Part shown: positions 11,474 to 23,648 of the stretch, one piece after another
Layout of the letters: each line of letters opens with the position of its first letter
Numbering within the stretch: position 1 is the first letter of the stretch
Origin: Acanthococcus lagerstroemiae
Lineage: Eukaryota; Arthropoda; Insecta; Hemiptera; Eriococcidae
Reading direction: 5' to 3'
NCBI GenBank assembly: GCA_031841125.1
Contig: CM063107.1
Location: 48,125,497 to 48,189,496 of the forward strand
Length of the DNA stretch: 64,000 nucleotides
Notes under the pieces: model-generated
Databases searched by the model: none
What the model saw: only the letters and a program-made list of their open reading frames with translations
What the model was told of the DNA's origin: nothing
Translations under genes and position numbers: made by a program

Positions 11474-12536
11474 TATTCCGTATTCTTATATTTTTTAAAA
11501 TTGCAATGATGTTTTACAGTTATTGAAAAAAAATCATCTTCTGTTTTGTTATTTTTTTAAACTTATTTTCGTAACAGGCTTTTGAAAAAATCCTTTTTTG
11601 TGGGGGGGGGGGGGTTCTTATTATTTTGAAAAAGTCCTGCTGAAGGTCCTGCAAACGTCGTGCTTTTTGGTTTCGAGATTTGGTTAGACATCCTGTAATC
11701 TCTTCACAAATGATACCAATTATAATATCGCATCCTTTTCACAATTTCGGTCGAACTTTATACTCGAGTTCACTATCCTCGTATTTCTAAGAATAATAAC
11801 ATTTAAAGTATTTTAACCTAAGTTAATTTACCTGCGATAGATAATTCTATTCTAACTTGGGCTAAACCTACGATAGAAAATGTCTAGTGAAGACTTAACA
11901 AAATCGTTGTGTTTCAGTGCAACACATATTATGCAAAAATTATTCAAATTACTCAACTTTCCGAACTTTCACTTCACAGATGAGAAAGTTCGTACTGTGA
12001 TAGTAGTAAAACTAATGGCCACTATCTTACATCATGTACTCAAAATTGCCCAAAAATATGCTTCATACAAAATTCATTCCTTCAGTTACGAAAATTACCC
12101 TTCAGAATATAGGCGTCACCTCAATTGCTGAGAAACCTCTGACTGTTGTCACCGATTCGTACCTTTAGAAGAAACTTCTAAGAGCCAGAACAGAGCTACT
12201 GACGAGCAGAGTCAATGAACCTCGAGAGACAGAGCTGAGCAATATTTTACCAAACTCGAGTTCCCGATTACTGAGAAATCTATGAACTGATTCTAATTCT
12301 TGTAATTCAGATACTGGGTTAACTGTGAACTGAGACTCGTGGTTCCGGCTGCGGATCATTCCTTCTGAGGCTTACGTTAAGAAATCAGACACGTTCCTGC
12401 ATGCGTACTGCAACGTTAAGTTCATGAGACTGTTTTAGAATTTTGTAATCCATTTCCTGCGAAAACACTCAGGAGCAACAATTCGAAAAAAAAAACATTG
12501 TTTCACTGAGGAAGTAAGTAAGATAAAAAAGAGGGG
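11474..12536. other. No gene recognised
   Basis: AT-rich, with a G-tract at about 11601-11612. The 83-codon ORF at 11880-12131 has no recognisable domain. Confidence 0.4.
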
Positions 12537-12843
12537 ATGGTTTGGTGGAGCGTATGATGATGTACACGTGCCGAAGTGGCTCCCCAGACACCGCACCCCT
12601 GGCCCCGGAAATTACCCGTTCGAGTATCGCATCAGTGACCAGAGGGACGTATTGAGGCCGGCCCGAGCCCCCATTTCGCCTTTCCGCTTCCGGTGCGCGC
12701 TGTCGTGCAAGGGCCACCATGGGACACCCTACTGACCGAGGATAACGCTCACCCAGCATTAACTTGGAAATCGGGCGCACCACAGCCGGATACACTTCCC
12801 GTCACTCACCCCTCACTTCCTCGTCTTGATACGGGTGGCGACA
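12537..12843 (+). mobile_element. Full-length tRNA-derived SINE (family A)
   Basis: The left end is a head, GGTTTGGTGGAGCGTATG. Then follow a pol III A-box-like TGCCGAAGTGG at 12569-12579 and, about 50 bp on, a B-box-like GTTCGAGTATC at 12618-12628. A GC-rich body of about 200 bp follows, ending near GGTGGCGAC. The same head, boxes and body occur in reverse orientation at 50030-50338. SINEs are transcribed by RNA polymerase III from these internal boxes and moved by LINE proteins. ORFs across it (12469-12795 and 12693-12980) are chance frames in its GC-rich body. No clear target duplication was found for this copy. Confidence 0.8.
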
Positions 12844-14477
12844 AAATGGACATTAAACTCCTTTCTGATGTGCAAAGAAATGGAAGGGTAATTTGCTCGA
12901 ATTTTAACGTAGGCGATGAAAGGAAAGCGAAAGTGGACATCGGACGTATTTTGCGCGCTATTAGCAGCTGCAGAACATGATGGAAAGTTTTCGAAAGTTA
13001 TGGTTCTCCAAATGTCTTCTTTTTCCTCTCTTTTAATTTTTTTCTCCTCGTTCTTTCTCGGCCCAGGAAATAAAATGAATACTCTTCGTATTTAAAGGAA
13101 AGTGACCTCGCTTAAGCGAATAAAACCCATTGATCGGTTTTCAAAATGGTATTTAAAGGAAACAGGATGTATCCGGCACCTGCTCCCTCAATATCGGATG
13201 TCGCCTTTTCATGTTAATGAACGAGCTGTAAATTTAATCTTGTTACATTACTCTATTATCAAGCATTAACGTGCCGCCACTTGAATGGAAGCGTGAATTA
13301 TGGAATTGGGTCAAAGCGTTGAAGTTTTTATGGTCTAACATTTTTATTTCAGCGCTATAAACGTCTTATACATGTAACGTCTTCCAATCAATTTAATTTT
13401 CATTCACCTTACAGTGTTTTTATGAATGCAGTTGATCCGTTCGCAGTAATTGACGAGTAAGTGCGAATTGTGAAATCAACTAATATGATAGTTGATGGAC
13501 ATGTAAGTGCCCACGAGAGAGTTGACCGTAAAAAGCGAATTTCAAGTACCGATTGCCAGGATTGTCGTAAAAGGAGACGTCATCTGACATTCGCCCTCTT
13601 AAAACAGTATAAAAGTGACTGGCCTGTCGAGGGATAGAGACGAACAATGAAACAACAGAAAAACTTTAATTTGGAAAGTTTTAAATGCGAAATGAATTGA
13701 AAGAAAGCACCAAAACTGAATTAACCTTTTCATCACTTGGCCGATTGCAACGAAAAGTAGCCTTAGGAGAAATGGTTAATACTCTTACTCTACAGAAAAG
13801 GAGGAAAGTACATATGTTGTGTGTCATTATGATAGTACGTGGCTGCTGAGAAAGAATTTATAATATTATTTAGGTATCAAACTGATGTTCATGAACCTGG
13901 GGAGAAAATTCATGATTCTTATCTATGTCAAATTAAATAACTTGCTGATAGAAGAGTATTACTCTCTATTAATCGTATACAAAACTGTCCCAAGAAAGCA
14001 CATGAAATCTCACTTGTAGAAATACACAATCCCCGCCTTGACCTGAGAGAAGCCAAGATAAACCTCCACGGATCGTTAGTGAAAGTCAAACTCCGGAATA
14101 CGTCCCCATACCTCATGATGCTGAATATTGCGAATTAGCAAGCACGCATTTGACCTATGTTTGCCTTACACAGTCTGAATATATTAATGAGAATACCTCC
14201 CCCTCGCCCAACCACGGCCATTGAAGTATGAAATCCTGAATTAGTGCAGCATATAAAATCCTTCCTGAGACAACTTGGTTTGATAATGGAACCTCCTTCT
14301 AAAAATGTATAAATTTTATGGAGTTTAGTTTGTAAAATACTCGTAGTGCGTGGCCATAATAGGCAGTTCAGTACTGCTGCCAGCCACCTAACACCGGAAA
14401 ATACAATTCAGTTCAAGACAATATAATTTATTTGGAAGTTGTGACGTACGTCTACGTATTATCTGTGGTTATAGGGC
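12844..14477. other. No gene recognised
   Basis: AT-rich sequence with no ORF of note and no clear repeat. The 62-codon ORF at 13928-14116 is unassigned. Confidence 0.4.
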
Positions 14478-14745
14478 TCACGCCCCTCCCCGCCCATAGA
14501 GGGCAAAGGATTCATGTAGGCGCCCCCATTCTTGTCTATGGACAGCTATTCTTCGAAAATTTTGACTATTAAGAAATCTATTTATAACATCCATCATCTT
14601 GTTTTTCGGTGTTCCCGGTTTCTTTTGTATTCGAGAGGTTGCCGAAAGGTTGTAGAATATGCCCATCTTCCATCTTGTAATCTTGAAATGTGCCCTGCCT
14701 ATCCCCATTTTAGCCTCCTTATTGTTCCAACTCCATTTTGATTAT
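14478..14745 (-). pseudogene. RTE-like LINE ORF2 C-terminal fragment, broken
   Basis: The minus strand reads RRLKWG, an in-frame stop, then AGHISRLQDGRW and later RNREHRKTR. After a one-base deletion it continues MDVINRFLNSQNFRRIA and HRQEWGRLHESF. This matches the C-terminal block of RTE-like LINE proteins: K-W-x-W-A-G-H-I-x-R, then R-W, then GRPKxRW-x-D, then D-R-x-x-W-R. The expected Trp of WAGH is the stop, and the RW after GRPKT is lost to the frameshift. Only about 85 residues remain; the palm and endonuclease domains are absent. It is a dead fragment. The protein type is clear, and clade naming beyond RTE-like is inference. Confidence 0.75.
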
Positions 14746-14798
14746 TTCTCAATTTCTTCTTGTTAATCTCTAGTTTTGCGTGATCCTTAAACGGAAAA

Positions 14799-14956
14799 TT
14801 ATTATTATTATTATTATTATTACAGTCTTCGTAGACCTAGTGTACAGCGCATACAAAGTTGTATACATTGTACACCGTCAGGTCAACGCACTCCGCACGC
14901 GGGCATAGACCTCCCCCGTAAACGGAAAATAAATACTTGTAAATAAATAAATGAGA
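14799..14956 (+). repeat. (ATT)n microsatellite and A-rich tail sequence
   Basis: An uninterrupted ATT run covers 14799-14822. The following 130 bp end in GGAAAATAAATACTTGTAAATAAATAAATG, preceded by CCGTAAACGGAAAATAAA, which repeats the ACGGAAAAT just before the ATT run. This looks like a retroposon 3' tail, but no element body could be delimited. Confidence 0.5.
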
Positions 14957-15807
14957 AACCATAGTTTATTTTCTGCAACATAATTTGTGTCTACTGAACG
15001 TCAGTCATTTTCCACGTTTTCAAATAATGGGTGGGCTGACCTCTGATTCATATCATGAGGAAGACATTCAAAACTTTTTTCATTCTCTTTGAATTGTCCC
15101 AAAGTTTAACATAAGACTTACATACATTTTTTTTCTTTCAAAAATACTTAATTGCCTGAGAACATGCCTAAAAAAATTAGACGATCTCTACTAGCATTAA
15201 GGTGGTTCAGAAAAGGCCTTATTCGAAACGTTTTGCTCTCGAGAGCTAAAGTTGTTTTTTATGGTGTCAGAAATCACTAGTCACAGTTTTATCGCAATTG
15301 AAAAACTCCGGAGGGTTGCCCACGTAAAGTGAAGATTCACACAGGTTTTTTAATTTTACCTTAAAAAGTTGTGAGCATCAATTTTTAATTTAGGGGAAAA
15401 AAAAGGACTTGTCGCAGAAAATTTTTTCTTTACCTTGACAATGAAATACCAATAAGAAATCTCCCGTAAAAGTTTCGAGGGGAACGTTCATCATTCTGAC
15501 TCACTATGGAATAAAATGCATAAAAATCAATTTTTATTGTTTTCGACTTGCGTAAATCTGTTTTTCATGTTATATTGCTTCTCCCTTTTAATTTAAAAGA
15601 GCCACCGAGACGTCTTAATCTGAAAAATTCGAATGAGTTGGGGTGATCTTTATTTTAATGAAGTCGGAATGTTTTAAATGAGTTGAAATTTTCAGGGGGG
15701 AAAAGGCCTTCCATTTGATTTTCGCTGTAGAAAAGTCGTTCCCATTGAGATAGTTTCGATATTTATACTTTGCAAGGGTTGCTACTGGAGAGTGAAGTCT
15801 TTAAATA
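14957..15807. other. No gene; possible old duplication of the flank of the next element
   Basis: The phrase TGGTGTCAGAAATCA near 15260 resembles TGGTGTCAAAAATCA near 15840. GGGTTGCCCACGTAAAGTGAAG near 15313 resembles GGGTTGCTACTGGAGAGTGAAG near 15777. The order of these phrases is not conserved. No coding signal is seen. Confidence 0.4.
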
Positions 15808-16242
15808 CATATGTGACCTGGAATCATAAAATGTGCCTCTGGTGTCAAAAATCATTTTTCACTTTCTTCGTAATTCTTATGGAAAAAATCACTCTCTTCC
15901 AAATGAAACAGATCGCAGCTTCCTATCTTTGTTAGTTTTTCAACAAATTGCATTTAAAAATTACGTCAAGAGTTAAAAAATATCCGTTCACATGGCGTTG
16001 TGTGAAACAGGCATGCGAGAAAACATCCGTTTACATGGAGTCATGTGAAACGGGCCTACAGGAATGACAGAGAACAAGAATTCGAAATGCGGTTGTCATA
16101 GCAACGCGTAAACGCACCACCACAGATGTACACGCTGTGTACATCTGTGCGCACCGCTACCACCATCCCATCTGTACACTAGTTTACCTCAAAAACCTGT
16201 TTTCGCACAAGAGGCACATTTAATGATACCAGGTCACAAACA
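15808..16242. mobile_element. Inverted-repeat element, about 435 bp, with a tandem duplication and a palindrome inside
   Basis: The arms at about 15811-15850 and 16199-16240 are reverse complements with few mismatches (shared GTGACCTGG, then AATGTGCCTCT, then GTG, then AAAA). Inside, a phrase of about 43 bp is duplicated in tandem (15980-16067: ATCCGTTCACATGGCGTTGT, then ATCCGTTTACATGGAGTCAT). A perfect palindrome, CACAGATGTACAC / GCT / GTGTACATCTGTG, sits at 16121-16149. There is no ORF. Most likely a non-autonomous DNA transposon; no target duplication was recognised. Confidence 0.65.
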
Positions 16243-18990
16243 TCACGATTTGGTTTGGCTCATATCAGTTAAAACTGAGTGCCGTAAGAAATAATTGCTA
16301 AAATATAATTTTAGCTTGAAAATATTTTGAAAGGTCTGTTATCTACGTAAAGCATGATCCCCTGAACAGTATGATTCAAAGACAAGGAGGGGAACGTTGA
16401 AAATAAATTTCGAGGTCGAAGTTGGTTTCTAGGTTTAGTTCTTGGATCCGTTTCATTAACAAGCGCTGAGACCAAATAATAGCCGTTCTTTTGAGAATTA
16501 TGTGTGAAACGTCGATAGCGACTCTTAAAATGTAATAAAAGTCAGAAATATTCATCGAGGGGGTGACTTCCAAACAAACCTTAGTCCCGAAACGAAAATA
16601 TTGAAAAAGTGAAAAAAAAGTTCCTATTCCTAAACTATGATTGGTAACCCTGAGTTCTCTTTGAACGTCTATAACTCGAGTTAGAATTTCGATGATAATA
16701 CGAATCCAACACTAGCGTGTAGCTTTCGTCATTTTCTGTCAGATAGTGCTTAAAATTTATTTTTGGAAAAAGTGACCCAAGGACAGTTTAAAAATCATTC
16801 CCTCAATTGTAACTCTTTTTCTCTAGCACGAACCCAATGAAGTGGTACCCTTTACAAATTTTGATAATTCCTTTTTTTGTTTGAATAAATACTGAGTATA
16901 ACTTGCAGGCTGTCATAGGACATTATGAACGTTTTACCTCGATTTAATATTTCGTGTACCAGTGAATGAGCGTTTCTGAGAAATCTTCCACGTATGTAAA
17001 CTAGCCTCTCATGAATGAGATTTAAATACGAATATAATTTTCCACCAAGAGAATACAAACTGAAAATGGAAAAGAGATTCAGTAACTGCAACAAATTTGA
17101 AACTAGGATCTGTCTGAAAATTACATGATCCCAAGTTTGACGAACTCCTAATATTTTCCAGTACCATTAAAATGTAACAATTCCTTAATAAGAATTACTT
17201 TCGATTGTGGTTTAAAATGTTTTTGAAAGTGTATCCTGATGTGTTTTGGAAATCGTTCAACTTTACCGACTAGGGAAATTGTAGATTTCGTGATTAGCCT
17301 AAAAAGAAACCACGAATAACAATGTATCATTGAACTCCCGAGTCCTGCATATCTACGTCGTTTGGACGTCGAACGACATCTGCATAAAAATATTAATTAA
17401 AAAAGAACGATTTTTTAAAATTCGGACAATAGAACTTCAAACAGATTGTGAATGACCCGTGAACATTATTTTTTATTGTAACTAGAAGCGAGGAAATACA
17501 AGAAAGTTCACAAGTTCGCCGACCGAAATAGAAATCAGCAAGTTGAATATTTCTCAAAAATTCAAATTAAAGCGTGGGAAAATACATGGCTTTGAAAATG
17601 CGTAATTTTGGCGATGCTGAACATAAAATAGAAGTTCCCCCCGCATTCAAAGCCTGCAGTGTGACTAACTTTAACCCTATGACTCATCTTATGCGCAGAG
17701 AGGTGAAGTCGAGAATGAGAGTTTTTCACGTTTTTAGTATTGTTCCCGATACCTAGTGAAGTCTTATGTGTTGCATGATTTACAATAAACTCTAATCTCT
17801 ACCAAACCCATTCAGTACACTAGGAGGGGGTTTCCCATAGGGCAAAATTGCTGATGTAGGCAGATGCAAGCACTGTCGTTAGTCAGTTACCAGCCACAAA
17901 GACGCCCTCAGGACCCATTTACGAGTACTTTTTTAAAACCGAAACAAAATAACGGGATTGGAATATAGGAAATTGGAAAAGGAACATTTGAAAAAGCTCT
18001 CATTTAAAACTCGGGTTTAGTAAGCGGAAATGACATTTGGAAAGACTTCGAGAAAAGATTATGGTAAATAGGCAGTCATATTTAAAAATCTGTTGAAAGT
18101 AAACGAGCGTAAATGGAGAGAAAAGCTCAACAAGTTTCTTTCAGATCGTATGTAGTCCTGATACTGACAAGGAAAACGATCGATTAAAAAGTACCAGAAG
18201 CATCTTGAGAGCTCTACCGTAAATATGAAATATTCATCTTCCATCTTATCCAGCCGAAGTACATGCATAAATGGGATGATAATCCGATAACCTACACGTA
18301 TTTTATGCGGTACTCAAAGACGGGGTGGAACTTTATGGCCTTACTTGGGTTTTTCCAGTTACAAAACCTACGTTTTTGAAACTGTGTGTATAAAGGGGGA
18401 AAGTAGGAACTGAGAAATAAGAAATCCAAAACTAGCCCCCTGCGTGTGGTGATTCCTCAGATTTAAGTACAACTGCTGGTAACTTTCGCCAAATGCCCTT
18501 GAGATGCTGCATGGCCTCGTCAAGTTGCCCTGCAGAAGAGGAAACGTCAGCAGGTTTATGAGCAGAAATTCGTCTGTAAGCGAAGAATGTGATCTCGAAT
18601 GAAGGTTTTGCGGTACCCGCTAAATTCAGATATCCATTTTGCGCGGCCTTGAGGGAGTGGACACAGTGGCCAACAATAGCGTGCACGAGTACAAAGGTTG
18701 AGAATCCGTTAAATACTCTGCTCGTTTTCAGGGTTTAAGCCTGCTCGCTCTTCCACTTTCTCTCTCTTGTTATAGGAGCTCGATAAAGTAAATCGGAAAA
18801 TGCTCAAGTGCCTTGCGGTCAGTATCCGTTAACTTTACCCCCGATGCGGTGATGCGGTTTACACGCTTTACGTTACTCGAGACGGAGAAGCGAGAGGAGA
18901 TGCTCGTAGCTCTATCGTTTCTCGCATTTCGTCATTTGAAATTCTAGTCCAGTAAATGAAGCGCCGAAATTTTGCGAGAAACGTGGAAAA
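16243..18990. other. No gene recognised
   Basis: AT-rich. The 84-codon minus ORF at 18432-18686 has an ordinary-looking composition, but I recognise no family, and there is no splice or homology support. The rest contains only short chance ORFs. Confidence 0.4.
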
Positions 18991-19165
18991 TGGCGCAGAG
19001 ATGACACCTGACAGGATTATTCCCTGCCAGCCCCAGATGATCCCCCGAATTCCTCTAAAATTCGAAATGAGCTGACCGTTCCACAGGAGGAGAGGTGGGA
19101 GTAAATTTTGGTTTTGGACAGTATCTCCCTTCCAATAAACCGTACTGGAAAAATGTTCATAACAA
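18991..19165 (+). repeat. Dispersed repeat, copy 1 (about 175 bp)
   Basis: It shares ATGGCG-AGAGAT, CCTGACAGGATT, TCCCCCGAATTCCT, GAGGAGAGG and GGAGTAAATTTTG in the same order with 20030-20205. The 3' half recurs inverted at 21468-21582. The approximate span was set by where similarity fades. No coding signal is present; it is likely part of an old element. Confidence 0.7.
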
Positions 19166-20029
19166 TATTAAAGAGGATTAAATTTACCACAAAAAAGGTA
19201 CTGTACAATTTTTGCATAGAGTCAAAAGTTTTGCTAATGATTGAACTCAGATTATGCATAATAACCGAATATCTAGTGCATCACTCCCAATTATCCTTAT
19301 CGCTATCAAATAACTAAAAAAATTATTTGCATACTTATATCAGTTTTAGGCCAATATTCAGCGCTTGAAGGTTGAACACAGGGTGTCCTATTATAGCACA
19401 ATGCACCGAGAGCAAGAAAATGATCTCGCGTATGTCCCAAAAATTTTTCTATAAGTTCTATCTGGTTTGTAATCCCCATTAAAGAGGAGATGAGTTTTTA
19501 CATGGTAACCGTTATGCCTTTGTTTACTTCTGGAAAGTTTTTGTTATCATTGTGTAAGGGAAGCCGCAGTGTACCGCATTCAAGGAAATTACTGGCTCCG
19601 ATTTATTTTTCCTTTTTTTCTGTTATGATAGTCTGTCTTGAAAATCCGTCGACAAAATGGAAGTTTAATTACCTGCTCAAAATTAAAAATGCATAAAGAT
19701 TTTATTTATTGATTGAATTTTCATTGTGTAGGGCAACAAGTAGCAGTCAGTTACTGCCCCACATATTTTAAAGTATACAAATATAGGTTGATCCACAAAT
19801 AGTTCCACTTCGCAAAACTGAAATCGCCATTCCTCAAGAAATTCGTAGGTACGTCCCCCCTAAATAAATATAATTTGAGGACTCATACAAAAGCAACGCG
19901 ATTCATCTCTGCCAACGAAACTAGTTGAGAAAATACTTTTTCTAAATTGAGGGTCCTCCAAGAGTTGGATTTGAGTCTGTCCAAGATTACATACTAGGCT
20001 GGCCCCTATTTGTTCTTGCTGGATGAAAT

Positions 20030-20205
20030 GGCGTAGAGATAAAACCTGACAGGATTGTTCTTTGCCAACCCCTGACAATCCCCCGAATTCCTTCAAAATT
20101 TGAAATGAGCTAATAGCCCCACAAGAGGAGAGGCAGGAGTAAATTTTGTTTTTTTGAACAATATCTACCCTCCTATAAGCCATACAGGAAAAATTTTCAG
20201 GACAA
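20030..20205 (+). repeat. Dispersed repeat, copy 2
   Basis: Direct copy of the 18991-19165 repeat about 1.04 kb downstream, diverged by scattered substitutions and small indels. The shared end is AAGCCATACAGGAAAAATTT against AAACCGTACTGGAAAAATGT. Confidence 0.7.
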
Positions 20206-20404
20206 AAGGTTCAAGTCTATCAGATAGGACCATGGGTCTCAAACCCTCCCCCTTCTTATGAAAAAAAACCCTGAGATTTGATATTTTTGACTGAATTTTT
20301 ATTTTTTCAGTTCCTAAAAGTGTCAAAAATGTACTTTTGTAGATTTATGTAAAAGAGTTCAACTATCCAGTTAATAACTGGGGATAAGGGTCGCCGTATG
20401 GATA

Positions 20405-20985
20405 TTTGAAGTCGCTGAATCCATTACTGAGGGTAGTTTATTCATGCGACCCCATGGGTTGCCATTAAAAGAGGTTAGGGCTTAAATATTAGTAATTTTG
20501 CCAAAACGTTGTTCGATCTGTAGGTTTTAGAGGTTGCTGAATGCAATCCTAGGGGTGTTTCTTACATCCGACTTTTTGAAATACCACTAATGGGCTAGGG
20601 GACAAATTTTCGTAATTTTTTCACGATTGCGTTTGATAATTTGGCTTTTGAAGGTCGCTGAATTCAATTGTAGGGGTTATTTTTACATCCTACTTCGCAG
20701 GGTGTTATTAAATGAGCTGGGGTCAAGTATTGGTCATTTTTCTAAGGAGATACTATTCGATTTTTAAATTTCAAAGACACGAAGTTCAGTTGTGGGGGTA
20801 ATTTTTAATCCAATACCCTGTGGCAGAATTAAGTGGGATTTGAATATCAGTTATTTTTTCATGATGGTGAACGATTTGCAGGATTTTATTTGAATTCAAT
20901 TCTGGGAATAATTTTATTTCCGATCCCCTTCGATACAATTGAAGGGGGCCGGGCTAAAGTGTTAGTCTTTTTTCGTCAAAAACTT
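20405..20985 (+). repeat. Satellite-like tandem array, period about 121 bp, about 5 units
   Basis: Unit starts recur at 20411 (GTCGCTGAAT), 20533 (GTTGCTGAAT), 20654 (GTCGCTGAAT), 20776 (GACACGAAGT) and about 20886 (decayed), giving spacings of 122, 121, 122 and about 110 bp. Each unit then carries a TAGGGGT-like block, TTTTTACATCC, an ATTAAA-x-GAGCT-x-GGG block, a TTxGTxATTTT block and TTCGAT with a T-rich end. Units are heavily diverged, with the fifth shortened by a deletion. No ORF spans the array. Confidence 0.8.
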
Positions 20986-21467
20986 ATAAATTGGGTAGGT
21001 ACTAACCTATATTCTTAAGGAATACCTGAGGAGTTACGAAAATCATATGGGACTTGTCTCCAGCGACTCCCGAGGTCAATGAACAGAACATTTTTTTTTT
21101 AAATTAGTGAAACCATGTATGGTTTGAATGCTCGAATCATCAACTGGACACCCTATGTATAAACGTCTGTGACAAAATACCTGAAGTAATTCGAGTGGTC
21201 AGCTACAGTTGTTGATGGTAGTAAGACCAGACTCATTCACAATGCATTGTACGCTAATGGGACATTTTGCATACTACCATTTCGCTAAATATTAGCCTGA
21301 AATTAATATACGTGTGCAGTTTATTGTTTTTTAAGGATGACCGAGAGTGAGGAACTGAAGATAAGTTCAAAGACATTGTGTATAATTTAATTGGTCAATT
21401 ATTAGCAAAAGTTTGGATTCTACACGAACATAGTACTGGACCTTTTTGTGGCAAATTTAGTCCTTTT

Positions 21468-21582
21468 CAATTTTGTCATGAACATTTTCCCTGTATGACC
21501 CACAGGAAGTGAGATATTATCCAAAACCAAAAATGGCCGCTCAGATTTAAAAGGAATTGTCAATTGTCAGGGGATCATCGAC
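21468..21582 (-). repeat. Dispersed repeat, copy 3 (inverted, partial)
   Basis: The reverse complement carries GATGATCCCCTGACAATT, TTTTGGTTTTGGATAATATC, CTCACTTCC and TCATACAGGGAAAATGTTCA. This matches the second half of the repeats at 18991 and 20030. Confidence 0.6.
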
Positions 21583-23648
21583 AGGCCCGTAAACCAGGAA
21601 TATATTCTTGGAGGGGGGAGCTCGTATTTTTTCACTATAATATATGTGAAGACGTAATAATTATGATAATAAATTGAGTATGTATGTAAGATATTCGTTC
21701 TGCCGAATATCTTAGTCGTTGGTTGTAGCGGTGATACTCGCAGATGGTCGAGCGCGCTCCAACTGATAGAAGCCGGAATTGAATAATTTCGATTATTTTT
21801 CGAGAGCAGACAGCTGTACTGCAATCCTACGGGACTCTCGACTTTTTGAATCGATTCAGTATTTTACTGCAATCGATTATGATTTGTTAAAGTTACCACT
21901 TTACATGTATATCTGAAACTATACGTTTTATTTTATTTTTATTCTCGTGTGATTGATAAAACTTTAAACATTGAAGATTCAACATGTATCTTCAAAAATG
22001 GAAAAAGAATTTCAAATTATTTTATATGCATTCATATAGAGCTATACCCGAAAAAGGGTAGCCGAAGGAGGAGTCAGTGTGGGGTGGGTTCATCCACCTA
22101 AATAACTAGAATGTAAAATCGAATATCTATATCGCGTGTATATGGCTCCTTATTGGGCAAAGCATTATAATAAAAAATATTAGTAAAAATAAAAACATAT
22201 AAATCCAAAATTTTTGAAAAAGCGAAAATTTTTTTCGAAGTTTTTAAAAATTTATCAGACGCTTCTGACAAATTTGGGGGAGCTAAGCCTCCTTTAACCC
22301 CTCTCTGGTTATAGATCTGATCATCGAGGGGTCCGAGGGGTGGTTAGGAACAATCATGCCAAGTTTCATTTCTGCGTAATTTTTTTAATAGAATCCCCTT
22401 ACTTACAGTACAATTCGGTTAACGCAGATGCACTCATAGGTATGATAAAGCCAAAACCACTACTGTATCTCATTTTCGGTTCACATTATCGAAAATTCTA
22501 TTATGGCACGCAGAATTCGTGTACATAAACTACAATTGGTATCCTAATGATCATCGTTTGGTGCACAGAACCCCATTTCTCTTTATGGAAAGGCGCGTTT
22601 CAAAAACGTACTATGACCGATTTCCTGCGCTGTTTGGAAGAATAGAAGAAAAAGCGTGTGTAGTGAAAATTGAGTCGAGATAAACTTTCCAGGTACAAAT
22701 GATACTTGGAGCACATAATGCCATATGTACACACATGTATACTTGTACAATCTGATCAAAAATTGCCCAAATTTCATCTTTTATTAACCTTTCGATATGT
22801 CGCCGCGTGTTGTGGTAAAAGACAAAATGTGTTTTCGTATATACTCGTAATTCTCTCCATCTGGAAAACTCCCTTGCTATCCCTTATCGCGTCCGCCCCC
22901 GCCGTCGTTTTTCCTTTTCCGAATACCGACCTCGAATTCATTTCATCTTGCGGTATACGCAGCGGCTTGTCTCATTCGTGGCCCAATTGTTTTCTAATTT
23001 ATCGTTTCTTAAACGTTCATTATACTTTTGCCGTATACTGCGCTTTTACCTCACCTCGCCCGTGCATCAAACTACCAGCACCTCTGCGATTCCTCGACTT
23101 TCTAACTTTAGCGGGCCTCCGTCTTGAAATATCTCGAATGAATTAATCTTACGGCAACACACGGATGAAAAAAAGAAAAAAGGAAGCAAGAAAAGTAAAC
23201 TTTCGAGTGGAAACGTAATCTTTCGTAATTTAATTTCTGTATCGGAGTGTAAGATACCTGTAATGTTCGTGTTTTGAGAAGCCGGCTCCAGCCTCTTTCA
23301 GTCGCTAGTCGATGATCTTTTGTCTGACACGACCCGCCTATCTCGCGTGATGTATACTGCTCTTTTAAAAGTATTCTAGGATAATCGCTTCATCTCGGCC
23401 ATTCAAGCATGCATCACGCATATACAAGGCCTAAAATACCTGTGCAACTCATTCTTCGTGGACTGAGGCTATGTACGAAAACAATCGCGAGCAAGATGTA
23501 GCAAAAGACGAAGTTCGCATTCGCCTGAAGGGTGAAAGTCCATTGGAATGTGTATGTACACCAAACTTCTTGGTTAAAGGTTCAATAGTCAATACTTTCT
23601 AAGTTCAGATTTAGACAAGCTCGGCTCTACAAGAAGCCAAAGGAATAT
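21583..23648. other. No gene recognised; includes the longest chance ORF
   Basis: The plus ORF at 22706-23146 (146 codons) is the longest non-TE frame after the LINE fragments. Its translation has no recognisable domain and begins in AT-rich sequence. The GC-rich part, 22890-23130, could be an exon or regulatory DNA, but nothing in it supports either. Confidence 0.4.

Noticed and set aside
12469..12980. 108- and 95-codon ORFs
   Set aside because: Chance frames in the GC-rich body of the SINE, which the related copy at 50030 does not keep open in the same way.
18432..18686. 84-codon minus ORF of fairly normal amino-acid composition
   Set aside because: No known motif. Could be an exon, but there is no splice or homology evidence in the sequence.
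19378..21154. Possible 1.8-kb element with CAGGGTGTCC at the left and GGACACCCTATG at the right
   Set aside because: Only about 10 bp match and the flanking bases do not duplicate; could be chance given how common the motif is here.
22706..23146. 146-codon plus-strand ORF, the longest outside LINE relics
   Set aside because: No recognisable domain, mixed composition and no support from neighbours. An ORF of this length is expected by chance in 64 kb.
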